Assembly (NCBI RefSeq): GCF_000828915.1
Contig: NZ_AP014569.1
Coordinates: forward strand, 496,001 to 560,000
Direction: 5' to 3'
Length of the DNA: 64,000 nucleotides
DNA from: Serpentinimonas maccroryi
GTDB taxonomy: Bacteria; Pseudomonadota; Gammaproteobacteria; Burkholderiales; Burkholderiaceae_C
The translations under genes and the position numbers were made by a program. The notes beneath the pieces were generated by a model, which saw only the letters and a list, made by a program, of their open reading frames with translations, ran no database searches and had not been told where the DNA came from. Below are positions 32,951 to 40,147 of this stretch, piece by piece. Position 1 is the stretch's first letter, and each line of letters opens with the position of its first letter.

Positions 32951-33655
32951 GTGAGCGCCGCCGACATCCTTTTTACCCCCAGCGTACAGCGCGTGCTGGC
33001 TGCCACCCTCGCGCACCCGGAGCGGGCCTACACCCTGAAAGAGTTACTGGCCGTGGCCGCATCGGGTAGGGGCAATACCCAGCAGCAAATCGAGCGGTTG
33101 TTGAGCGCCGGTGTGCTGGTGGAGGCGCCACGCCGCGGGCGCCAACGCAGCATCAAGGCGAATGTGGAGTATCTTCTATATCCTGAACTGTGCAGCATCT
33201 TGCGCAAGACGTTTGGGGTGGCTGACCCTCTCAGAAAGACATTGCAGCCGTTTGCAGGGCAGATTGAGGAGGCCTTCGTGTTTGGTTCGGTAGCCAACGG
33301 CACCGACACGCAGCGCAGCGATATCGACTTGGTGGTCGTGGGCACGGCAGAGTTGCTGGCGTTGTCGGAGGCACTGTACGCCACTGAACAGGCGCTGGGC
33401 CGTACCATACACGTGAGCTTTTATGAGCCCGGGGAGTGGCGCGAGTTGCTGGCCAACGACCCTGTGGTGCGTCAAATTGCCCAAGGCCCCAAACTTGCGT
33501 TGCTGCCCGATGGCCGGGGCTTGATTAAAGCCGCCCAGCCAACCGGAACCATTTCCGGCTTCGTTGGCTTGCTCGCCGGCCGGAGCAAGAAAGTTGCCAC
33601 CCTTGAGGAAATCAACACGGCGGCCGCACAAGGCCAGTCGGCACGCCTTTTGTGA
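32951..33655 (+). CDS. Winged-helix nucleotidyltransferase (MNT-like)
   Basis: 234-residue protein from GTG 32951. The N-terminal winged helix (FTPSVQRVLAATLAHPERAYTLKELL) is followed by a minimal nucleotidyltransferase domain with FVFGSVANGTDTQRSDIDLVVVG: the GS motif and the two metal-binding Asp residues (DID). Related proteins are either AMP-transferring antitoxins of HEPN toxins or antibiotic-type transferases; no HEPN gene is adjacent. A large palindrome lies upstream, and a reductase-end repeat starts immediately after its stop. Confidence 0.75.
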   Translation: MSAADILFTPSVQRVLAATLAHPERAYTLKELLAVAASGRGNTQQQIERLLSAGVLVEAPRRGRQRSIKANVEYLLYPELCSILRKTFGVADPLRKTLQPFAGQIEEAFVFGSVANGTDTQRSDIDLVVVGTAELLALSEALYATEQALGRTIHVSFYEPGEWRELLANDPVVRQIAQGPKLALLPDGRGLIKAAQPTGTISGFVGLLAGRSKKVATLEEINTAAAQGQSARLL

Positions 33656-33872
33656 GCCGCTCCATACACCGGCTGGCCGCCCTTCCTTGATCTGTGGGAG
33701 GCCGCCTAGGCCCCCCGCTGCCCCCTCAAACCCCCAGCTTATCGCGCTCCGAGGTAAACGCATCGGCATAAAACCCGTGCTCGGGCAAAGCCGGCGGCGG
33801 CAAAGTCGCGCCGCGCTGCCTCCACCACCACCGGCGCGCCGCAGGCATAGACTTGGTGGCCGGATAGGTCGG
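33656..33872 (-). repeat. Copy 3: intergenic tail plus 157 bp of reductase 3' end
   Basis: 33716-33872 is about 92% identical to 34364-34522, covering the last 49 or so codons and stop of the reductase. One extra base near 33788 shifts the frame, so it is not a functional gene end. The tail 33656-33715 begins directly after the preceding stop codon and matches the same position of copy 2, including a weak hairpin (33655-33674). Confidence 0.88.
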
Positions 33873-33934
33873 TGCCCATGGCGCTATTGCTTTTGGGCTT
33901 GGGCTCTGCGGGACGCAAGCTGATCAAGGGGGGG

Positions 33935-34255
33935 CTATGCCATCACGACGGTGGTGTGAACCTCAACTTTGAGCGCGCGCTTGATGGCGGCGAAGATCGC
34001 CGAGAGGTTGTTCATGGTTGGATTGCCCGAGGCCGACAGCATCCGGTGCAGGCTCTTGGCTGGCTTGTGGATTTCCTCGGCCAGCGACTCGAACCCGACG
34101 GTTGCGTTCACCAGGTCACGCAAGATGAGTTTGGCGGTGTCGGGCTCGCCGTCGATGAACAGGGTGATCGCCTCGTCGAGCAAGGCCTGGGCAAAAGCCG
34201 GATCGGTCTGCACGCGGGCTACCACGGTTGCTTTGAAATCACGGGTCAGTGCCAT
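33935..34255 (-). CDS. HI1420/HigA-like HTH antitoxin
   Basis: 106-residue HTH protein (ALLDEAITLFIDGEPDTAKLILRDLVNATVGFESLAEEIHK, then SLHRMLSASGNPTMNNLSAIFAAIKRAL) of the HI1420 type, which normally follows its toxin gene. Upstream on the same strand only a damaged toxin end remains. The antitoxin itself appears intact. It is the minus-strand cargo between copy 3 and the complete reductase gene. Confidence 0.75.
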   Translation of the reverse strand: MALTRDFKATVVARVQTDPAFAQALLDEAITLFIDGEPDTAKLILRDLVNATVGFESLAEEIHKPAKSLHRMLSASGNPTMNNLSAIFAAIKRALKVEVHTTVVMA

Positions 34256-34258
34256 GGG

Positions 34259-34348
34259 TTACGCTCCTTTGTTCGTTCGTGCCTTGCGGCGCTTGTAGTC
34301 TTCCCACAAGGCCTCAGGCCGTCTTTGGCTAGGTAGATGCGGTAGCCC
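34259..34348 (-). pseudogene. Remnant of a HI1419/HigB-like toxin
   Basis: Two pieces of the usual toxin C-terminus lie in different frames: GYRIYLAKDG (beta-strand core) and then EALWEDYKRRKARTNKGA with a TAA stop 4 bp before the antitoxin ATG. The middle (the GG.K..Q block) and the whole N-terminus are missing, the latter cut off by reductase-associated DNA. The toxin is non-functional. Confidence 0.7.
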
Positions 34349-34374
34349 TGCCGCCCCGGCACCCGCTGCCCCCC

Positions 34375-35409
34375 TCAACCCCCCAGCTTATCCCGCTCCG
34401 AAGTAAACGCATCGGCATAAAACTCGTGCTCTGGCAGGCCGGCGGCGGCGAAGTCGCGCCGCGCCGCTTCCACCACCACCGGCGCGCCGCAGGCATAGAC
34501 CTGGTGGCCGGACAGGTCGGGAAAGTCGGCCAGCACGGCCAGGTGCACAAAGCCGCTGCGCCCGCTCCAGCCGTCTGCGGGCAGCGCGTCCGACACCACC
34601 GGAACGTAGCGCAGGTTGGGCATGTCGGCGCATTGGCTGGCGATCCAGTCGTTTAGGTACAGATCGGCCGGGCGCCGGCCACCCCAGTAGAGGGTGATGG
34701 GGCGCTCGCAGTTGAGCAGGCGCAGGTGCTCGATCAGCGCCTTGATGGGTGCCATGCCGGTGCCCGAGGCCAACAGGATGATGGGTTTGGCGCTGTCGGG
34801 GCGCAAATAAAAGCCGCCCAACGGGCCTTCGATGCGCAGAATGTCTTTCTCCTTCAGGCCGCCAAACACCTGGTCGGTGAACTTGCCGCCGGGCAGGTGC
34901 CGAATGTGCAGCTCCAGCCCCGGCGCCAGCGCCTGAAAATGCGGCGCGCTGGCCATCGAGTAGCTGCGCCGGCTGCCGTCGCGCAGCAGCACGTCGATGT
35001 ACTGGCCGGCGTGGTAGTCGAATCGGTCGCTGGCGGGCAGTTGCAGGTGCACGATCATCACGTCGTCGGTGACGCGCTGCAGCGCTTTCACGCGCACGGG
35101 CAGCTTTTTCACCGGAAAGGCGTCGGCCGCGCCCACCTGCTTGGATTCGAGCACCACGTCGCTGAGCGGCTGGGCGCGGCAGGTGAGCACAAAGCCGGCC
35201 GCCTGCTCGGCTTCGGACAGCGCCTTGGGCTGAAACGCGCCGTGCTCGACCGTGCCACTGAGTTTTTTGCATTTGCACGAGCCGCAAGCCCCGTCTTGGC
35301 AGCCATAGGGCAGGGCCACGCCCTGGCGGATGGCGGCAAGCAGCACGGTTTCGCCGCTTTCGGCGCTAAACTGACGGGCACTGGGTTCGATGGTGATGGT
35401 GTAGCTCAT
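34375..35409 (-). CDS. ascD: CDP-6-deoxy-delta-3,4-glucoseen reductase-like flavoprotein
   Basis: 344-residue oxidoreductase that transfers electrons from NAD(P)H through FAD to a 2Fe-2S centre. An N-terminal plant-type ferredoxin domain has Cys 37, 42, 45 and 47 (CQDGACGSCKC); the ferredoxin reductase module has the FAD block RSYSMASAPH and the NAD block ILLASGTGMAPIKALI; the end is ERDKLGG. The symbol follows the usual product name for this widespread Burkholderiales gene; its true substrate is uncertain because no sugar-dideoxy genes are near. Fragments of its 3' end recur downstream. Confidence 0.85.
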   Translation of the reverse strand: MSYTITIEPSARQFSAESGETVLLAAIRQGVALPYGCQDGACGSCKCKKLSGTVEHGAFQPKALSEAEQAAGFVLTCRAQPLSDVVLESKQVGAADAFPVKKLPVRVKALQRVTDDVMIVHLQLPASDRFDYHAGQYIDVLLRDGSRRSYSMASAPHFQALAPGLELHIRHLPGGKFTDQVFGGLKEKDILRIEGPLGGFYLRPDSAKPIILLASGTGMAPIKALIEHLRLLNCERPITLYWGGRRPADLYLNDWIASQCADMPNLRYVPVVSDALPADGWSGRSGFVHLAVLADFPDLSGHQVYACGAPVVVEAARRDFAAAGLPEHEFYADAFTSERDKLGG

Positions 35410-35478
35410 GCGGGCGCGGTTCCTAGGGTGGGGCCGGTAGCAGCCAAAGCGGCTATTTTCTCAAATTGGATGGCGCTC

Positions 35479-35532
35479 ATGACCCTGCTGGGGGCTTTGC
35501 CGGCGCGCTTTAGGCGCGAGCGGGTGTTGATC
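35479..35532 (+). repeat. Duplicate 5' end of the epimerase gene
   Basis: ATGACC followed by 48 bp identical to 36643-36690 reproduces the first 18 codons of the epimerase gene (one ATG codon is missing). Homology stops at GTGTTGATC, after which the frame runs nine more codons to TAG. It lies 1.16 kb upstream of the true gene, and the Xre-RES pair sits between the two copies. Confidence 0.9.
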
Positions 35533-35625
35533 CGAGCGGGTGGCTTTAGACCATGGGCCTAGACTGGGGCGCCATTTTTGACTAGACTGAGCGACAACTG
35601 GCGTGTAAGCCAGCCCAAGGAACCC

Positions 35626-36078
35626 ATGAACAGCGCCCCTTTGCCCCCGCCTTTGATGTCTGCCCTGGCCTTGCTGGGCGGCGAGGCCGTGTTGCACGCC
35701 CACCCTAGGGCCTCGATGGACTGGATCCCCTTGGTGCGCCAAGGCTTGCCGTCGGCATCGGTGGATGCGGCGGTGCGCCTGACGCAGATCACGCACGCGC
35801 AGTTGGCCCAAGCCCTAGCGATCGCCCCGCGCACTCTGGCGCGGCGCAAGCGCGCCGGGGCTTTGGCGCCCGAGGAATCGGCCAAGCTGCTGCGCTTTGC
35901 GCGCATCGTCGAGCGCGCCGAAGCGGTGTTTGAGGGCGCCGAGCCGGCCCTAAGCTGGCTGCAAAGCCCAAACGCGGCGCTGGGCGGCGTGACGCCGCTT
36001 TCATTGCTCGACACCGACATGGGCGCCGACAGCGTGCTCGACGCCCTGGGCCGCATCGAGCACGGCGTGTTTGCCTGA
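35626..36078 (+). CDS. Xre/MbcA/ParS-type antitoxin
   Basis: 150-residue antitoxin with a Xre-like N-terminal domain (LTQITHAQLAQALAIAPRTLARRKRAGALAPEES, residues 50-85) and a C-terminal DUF2384 toxin-binding domain (ALSWLQSPNAALGGVTPLSLLDTDMGADSVLDALGRIEHG). AAGGA precedes ATG 35626. It overlaps the RES gene (TGATG). It probably dimerises, represses its own promoter and blocks the RES active site. Confidence 0.9.
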   Translation: MNSAPLPPPLMSALALLGGEAVLHAHPRASMDWIPLVRQGLPSASVDAAVRLTQITHAQLAQALAIAPRTLARRKRAGALAPEESAKLLRFARIVERAEAVFEGAEPALSWLQSPNAALGGVTPLSLLDTDMGADSVLDALGRIEHGVFA

Positions 36079-36554
36079 TGCGCACGGTCTGGCGCATCAC
36101 CACGGCGCGTTTTGCAGATTCGGCTTTTAGCGGCGAGGGCGCGCGGCGCTACGGCGGGCGCTGGAACCCGAAGGGCTGGGCCGTGGTCTATGCTGCCGCA
36201 ACCCCCTCTTTGGCCTTGCTCGAACTGCTGGTGCAAGACGACCCTTTGCGCGCGCACTACGTGCTGATACCCGCCCATATCCCGCTCGACATACCCGAAA
36301 CCTTGATCGAGTCAGCGCAGTTGCCACCCGATTGGCGCAGCATCGCCGCCCGCCCTGTGTTGCAAGAAATCGGCCAAGCGTGGCTGCACAGCGGCAGCAC
36401 GGCGCTGCTGAGCGTGCCCAGCGCGGTGCTGCCGGCCGAGCGCAACTACCTGATCAACCCGCGCCACCCCGATTTTGGGCGCATCGTTTTGGGGCCGGCG
36501 CAGTCGTTGCAGACCGATACGCGCCTGCTGCGCAATCTAGGCGCTCCGACTTGA
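36078..36554 (+). CDS. RES-domain toxin (NAD+-degrading)
   Basis: 158-residue RES protein. The family's Arg-Glu-Ser residues appear in GARRYGGRWNPKGWAVVYAA, in LALLELLVQ, and in the later TALLSVPSAVLPAERNYLINP. RES toxins deplete NAD+ by hydrolysis or phosphorolysis. The protein is full length and the pair looks functional. It is flanked by the two copies of the epimerase 5' end, a sign of recent insertion. Confidence 0.9.
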   Translation: MRTVWRITTARFADSAFSGEGARRYGGRWNPKGWAVVYAAATPSLALLELLVQDDPLRAHYVLIPAHIPLDIPETLIESAQLPPDWRSIAARPVLQEIGQAWLHSGSTALLSVPSAVLPAERNYLINPRHPDFGRIVLGPAQSLQTDTRLLRNLGAPT

Positions 36555-36633
36555 GCGGGGGCCGTTTGGGCTTGCGGCTTTGGCCTTGCGGCTTGGGCCG
36601 CACAATCCGGGTTTTGTTTGAGAGCAATTTTGC

Positions 36634-37542
36634 ATGACCATGCTGCTGGGGGCTTTGCCGGCGCGCTTTAGGCGCGAGCGGGTGTTGATCGTGGGCTGCG
36701 GCGACGTGGGCTTGCGCTGCGCGGCGCTGCTGCGGCCGGGGCGGCGCGTGTTGGCGCTCACCTCGTCGCCCGAGCGCGTGGCGCTGCTGCGCGCCCAAGG
36801 CGTGGTGCCGCTGCTGGGCAACCTAGACGACCGCGCCAGCCTGCAGCGCTTGGCCGGGCTGGCCACTAGGGTGCTGTATCTGGCGCCGCCACCCAATGCG
36901 GGCACCACCACCACCGACCCGCGCAGCCGCGCTCTGGCGCAAGCGCTGGGGCGGCGCAGCCGGCCGCGCAAGCTGGTCTATGGCTCCACCAGCGGCGTCT
37001 ATGGCGACTGCGCCGGCGCCTGGGTGAGCGAAACCCGCCCGCCGCAGCCCAGCACGGCGCGCGGGCAGCGCCGGCTGGCGGCCGAGCGCACCTGGCGCAA
37101 TTGGGGCCGCTGGCGCGGGGTGGATGTGTCGCTGCTGCGCATCCCCGGCATTTATGGCGGTGGCCGTGCCGGTGGCGCGCGCGAGCGCCTGCTGCGCGGC
37201 ACGCCGGTGCTGTGCTCGCCAGACGACGTGTACACCAACCACATCCATGCCGACGACCTGGCCCGCGCCTGCGTGCGCGCGCTCTGGTGGCACGCGCCGC
37301 AGCGCAGCGCCCACGTCTGCGACGACAGCACGCTGCGCATGGGCGACTACTTCGACCTGGCCGCCGACCTCTACGGCCTGCCGCGGCCGCCGCGCATCAG
37401 CCGCGCCGAAGCCACCGCGCAGCTGGGCCCGATGTTGCTGAGCTTCATGAGCGAATCGCGCCGGCTGCACAACCAGCGCCTCAAGCGCGAGCTGCGCCTG
37501 GTTTTGCGCTACCCCACGCCGCAGCAGGGTCTTTTGGCCTAG
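36634..37542 (+). CDS. NAD-dependent epimerase/SDR family protein
   Basis: 302-residue extended-SDR-like protein with the N-terminal nucleotide site VLIVGCGDVGLRCAALL and a KLVYGSTSGVYGD block, where Ser/Tyr act in related epimerases, then LLRIPGIYGGGR. It resembles YeeZ-type proteins of unknown substrate. The ATG at 36634 is the true start; the truncated copy at 35479 shares its first 18 codons. It probably once lay directly divergent from the reductase gene before the Xre-RES insertion. Confidence 0.85.
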   Translation: MTMLLGALPARFRRERVLIVGCGDVGLRCAALLRPGRRVLALTSSPERVALLRAQGVVPLLGNLDDRASLQRLAGLATRVLYLAPPPNAGTTTTDPRSRALAQALGRRSRPRKLVYGSTSGVYGDCAGAWVSETRPPQPSTARGQRRLAAERTWRNWGRWRGVDVSLLRIPGIYGGGRAGGARERLLRGTPVLCSPDDVYTNHIHADDLARACVRALWWHAPQRSAHVCDDSTLRMGDYFDLAADLYGLPRPPRISRAEATAQLGPMLLSFMSESRRLHNQRLKRELRLVLRYPTPQQGLLA

Positions 37543-37550
37543 ATTCGGGT

Positions 37551-38546
37551 TTAAGCGGCGACCTGCGCGCCCACGGTGGTGAGCAGCAGATAAACCGTGT
37601 AGCCCACAAAGCTCAACACCAGCAGCCCGCCGCTGACGCGCGATATGCGTCCGGACTGGCCGCCCCGGGTGCGCGCCAGCACAAACAGCGCCAGCGTGAG
37701 CGCGGCCATGACCAGCATGTCGCGGTAGAGCACGGCCGGTTCGGCCTGCAGCGGGTGAATGGCCCCGGCCAACCCGACCACGGCCAGCGTGTTGAACAGG
37801 TTCGAGCCCAGAATGTTGCCGATGGCCAGATCGTGCTCTTTCTTGCGCGCCGCCGCGATGCACGAGGCCAGTTCGGGCAGCGAGGTGCCCACCGCCACCA
37901 CGGTCAGGCCAATCACCAGCTCGCTCACCCCCAGCGACTGGGCTAGCAGCACCGCGCCCCAGACCAGCAGCCGCGCGCTGGCGATGAGCAGCACCAGCCC
38001 GGCAGCCAGCCAGAACCAGGCCAGCCGGATCGAGCCCATGGTGTGCGCGTCCATTTCGGCGGCGGCGTCGTCGCCCAGCGTGTCTTTGCCGCCGCGCGTT
38101 CCCTGCCAGATCGCCCAGCCCATGACGCCAGCAAAAACCAGCAGCAGCACCGCGGCGTCGAGCCGGCTGATGTCCAAATCCCACAGCAGCGCCACCGACA
38201 GCAGCGTGACACCCACCAACAGCGGCAGCTCTTTGCGCAAAATGCCCGACTGCACCACGATCGGGCTGATCAGCGCCGTGATGCCCAAAATGAGCGCGAT
38301 GTTGGCGATGTTGGAGCCGTAGGCGTTGCCCAGCGCGATGCCGGGGCTGCCCGCCAGCGCCGACAGCGCCGACACCGACAGCTCGGGCGCCGAGGTGCCA
38401 AAGCCGATGATCACCACGCCGATGAGCAGCGGCGGCAGGCTGTAGTGGCGCGCCACCGTGGCCGAGGCGTCGATGAACTTGTCGGCCGCCCAAACCAGTA
38501 CGGCCAGACCCACGAAGACCGACAACAAAGGCAAGAGCAAAGACAT
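37551..38546 (-). CDS. Calcium/sodium antiporter (CaCA family, YrbG-like)
   Basis: 331-residue inner-membrane exchanger with about ten helices in two inverted halves. Both alpha-repeat signatures are present: GFGTSAPELSVSALSALAGSPGIALGNAYGSNIANI (first) and AVGTSLPELASCIAAARKKEHDLAIGNILGSNLFN (second), holding the ion-binding Glu residues. ATG 38546 is chosen because an upstream ATG would run through the tRNA gene. It is convergent with the epimerase, 8 bp apart. Confidence 0.92.
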   Translation of the reverse strand: MSLLLPLLSVFVGLAVLVWAADKFIDASATVARHYSLPPLLIGVVIIGFGTSAPELSVSALSALAGSPGIALGNAYGSNIANIALILGITALISPIVVQSGILRKELPLLVGVTLLSVALLWDLDISRLDAAVLLLVFAGVMGWAIWQGTRGGKDTLGDDAAAEMDAHTMGSIRLAWFWLAAGLVLLIASARLLVWGAVLLAQSLGVSELVIGLTVVAVGTSLPELASCIAAARKKEHDLAIGNILGSNLFNTLAVVGLAGAIHPLQAEPAVLYRDMLVMAALTLALFVLARTRGGQSGRISRVSGGLLVLSFVGYTVYLLLTTVGAQVAA

Positions 38547-38614
38547 GATCGGCTGACCCCCAAAGGCGCTGCAGACAAAAGAAAAGGCAACATCGGGTGG
38601 GATGCTGCCTCGGG

Positions 38615-38702
38615 TGGTGCCGGGGGCCGGACTCGAACCGGCACGGTGGGTTACACCGGCAGATTTTGAATCTGCTGCGTCTACCAATTTCGCCACTCCG
38701 GC
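38615..38702 (-). tRNA. tRNA-Leu (CAA anticodon)
   Basis: The cloverleaf reads GCCGGAGTGGCGAAATTGG at the 5' end. The anticodon stem is GCAGA/TCTGC with loop TTCAAAA (anticodon CAA); a long variable arm (CGGTG...CACCG) marks it as Leu; the T-loop is GTTCGAGTCC and the 3' CCA is encoded (38615-38617). The acceptor stem has one A-C mismatch at the sixth pair. It reads UUG codons. Confidence 0.95.
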
Positions 38703-38804
38703 ACTGGAGTGAGGCTGGATTATGGCACATTAGAGGCCTTGAGCGGCCTGCGCTGCCCGGCGCACGGTTCGCATTTTGCTGATTGATCGTCTGATTTAGC
38801 CACC

Positions 38805-39830
38805 ATGCCACGCGCCCAGCCTACACAGCCCTCCCAGCCTCACACGCCCGTTGCCCCTTCTGCTCAGTCTGCCAAAGCAGCAAAAGCGGCGAAAGGGGTC
38901 AAAGGGGCAGCGGCCACGGCCCAGTCACCGATCTACCCGAGCATCGAGTCCACGGTGGGCCAGACGCCGCTGGTGGCGCTGCAGCGCATCGGGGCCGAGG
39001 CCAACCGGGCCCGGGGCAATGTGCTGCTGGCCAAGCTCGAGGGCAACAACCCGGCCGGTTCGGTGAAAGACCGGCCGGCGCTGGCCATGATCCGGCGCGC
39101 CGAAGAGCGCGGCGAGATCGCCCCCGGCGATACCTTGATCGAGGCCACTTCGGGCAACACCGGCATCGCGCTGGCCATGGCGGCGGCGATTCGGGGTTTT
39201 CGCATGGTGTTGATCATGCCCGAAGACCTGTCGATCGAGCGCGCCCAGACCATGAAGGCCTTTGGCGCCGAGCTCATCCTCACGCCCAAGAGCGGCGGCA
39301 TGGAGTACGCGCGCGATCTGGCCGAAAAAATGCAGCGCGAGGGCAAGGGCCGGGTGCTGGACCAGTTTGCCAACCCCGACAACCCGCGCATCCACTACGA
39401 GACCACTGGCCCCGAGCTGTGGCAGCAGACGGCTGGGCGCATCACGCATTTTGTGAGCGCCATGGGCACCACCGGCACCATCACCGGCGTGGGCCGCTAC
39501 CTGAAGGAGCGCAACCCGGCGGTGCGCATCGTGGGCGCGCAGCCGAGCGAGGGCTCGCGCATACCGGGCATCCGCAAATGGCCGCCTGAGTATCTGCCCA
39601 AAATCTACGACCCGGCGCAGGTGGACGAGCTGGTGTATGTGAGCCAGGCCGACGCCGAGCAGATGTGCCGCCGGCTGGCCGCCGAGGAGGGGATTTTTGC
39701 TGGCATATCGGCTGCTGGGGCTTGCTGGGTGGCGCAGCAGATCGCGGCCACGGTGGAACACGCGACCATCGCCTTCGTGGTCTGCGACCGCGGCGACCGC
39801 TACCTGTCCACGGGGGTGTTTCCGGCTTGA
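38805..39830 (+). CDS. cysM: Cysteine synthase B (O-acetylserine sulfhydrylase) CysM
   Basis: 341-residue PLP enzyme making cysteine from O-acetylserine and sulfide or thiosulfate. The PLP lysine is in GNNPAGSVKDRPA (near residue 87), the substrate loop is EATSGNTGIA and the phosphate loop is SAMGTTGTITGVGRYL. A 45-residue Ala/Lys/Pro-rich N-terminal extension (KAAKAAKGVKGAAAT) precedes the fold and is probably dispensable. It is followed by tusA, another sulfur-handling gene, on the same strand. Confidence 0.95.
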   Translation: MPRAQPTQPSQPHTPVAPSAQSAKAAKAAKGVKGAAATAQSPIYPSIESTVGQTPLVALQRIGAEANRARGNVLLAKLEGNNPAGSVKDRPALAMIRRAEERGEIAPGDTLIEATSGNTGIALAMAAAIRGFRMVLIMPEDLSIERAQTMKAFGAELILTPKSGGMEYARDLAEKMQREGKGRVLDQFANPDNPRIHYETTGPELWQQTAGRITHFVSAMGTTGTITGVGRYLKERNPAVRIVGAQPSEGSRIPGIRKWPPEYLPKIYDPAQVDELVYVSQADAEQMCRRLAAEEGIFAGISAAGACWVAQQIAATVEHATIAFVVCDRGDRYLSTGVFPA

Positions 39831-39903
39831 GCCGCTGCCTGTCCCCGCGGCGACCAACGCATGCGCGGCGCTAAAATACCCGGCAAAGGTTACACCACAC
39901 ACC

Positions 39904-40131
39904 ATGAATGCAGACCGAGAACTCGACGCCCGCGGCCTAAACTGCCCGCTGCCCATCCTGAAGGCCAAAAAAGCCTTGGCCGAAATGAGCAGCGGCCAGA
40001 CGCTCAAGATCATCGCCACCGACTCCGGCTCGGTGCGCGACTTTCAAGCCTTTGCCAAACAGACCGGCAACGAGCTGATCGAGCAAGACACCGCCGGGCC
40101 CGAGTACGTGTCGGTGCTGCGGCGGCGCTAG
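39904..40131 (+). CDS. tusA: TusA-family sulfurtransferase
   Basis: 75-residue sulfur-carrier protein. ELDARGLNCPLPILKAKKALAEM contains the CPxP motif with the active Cys at position 14, followed by the compact TusA beta-alpha fold to VSVLRRR. It relays persulfide sulfur to tRNA thiolation, molybdenum cofactor or oxidation systems. Adjacent to cysM; also compatible with the soxYZ elsewhere in the window. Confidence 0.92.
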   Translation: MNADRELDARGLNCPLPILKAKKALAEMSSGQTLKIIATDSGSVRDFQAFAKQTGNELIEQDTAGPEYVSVLRRR

Positions 40132-40147
40132 GCCCTGCGATTCCCCT

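Noticed and set aside
32262-33872. Integron attC array
   Set aside because: Order of single cargo gene then hairpin repeat is similar, but no RYYYAAC/GTTRRRY core pairs or integrase were found and the repeats derive from a host gene.
33739-33927. Short minus-strand gene similar to the reductase end
   Set aside because: It is the frameshifted copy 3 fragment, lacking a start and the rest of the domain.
37551-38696. Longer start for the cation antiporter running through the tRNA gene
   Set aside because: The extra N-terminal residues are encoded by the tRNA-Leu antisense sequence; ATG 38546 is correct.
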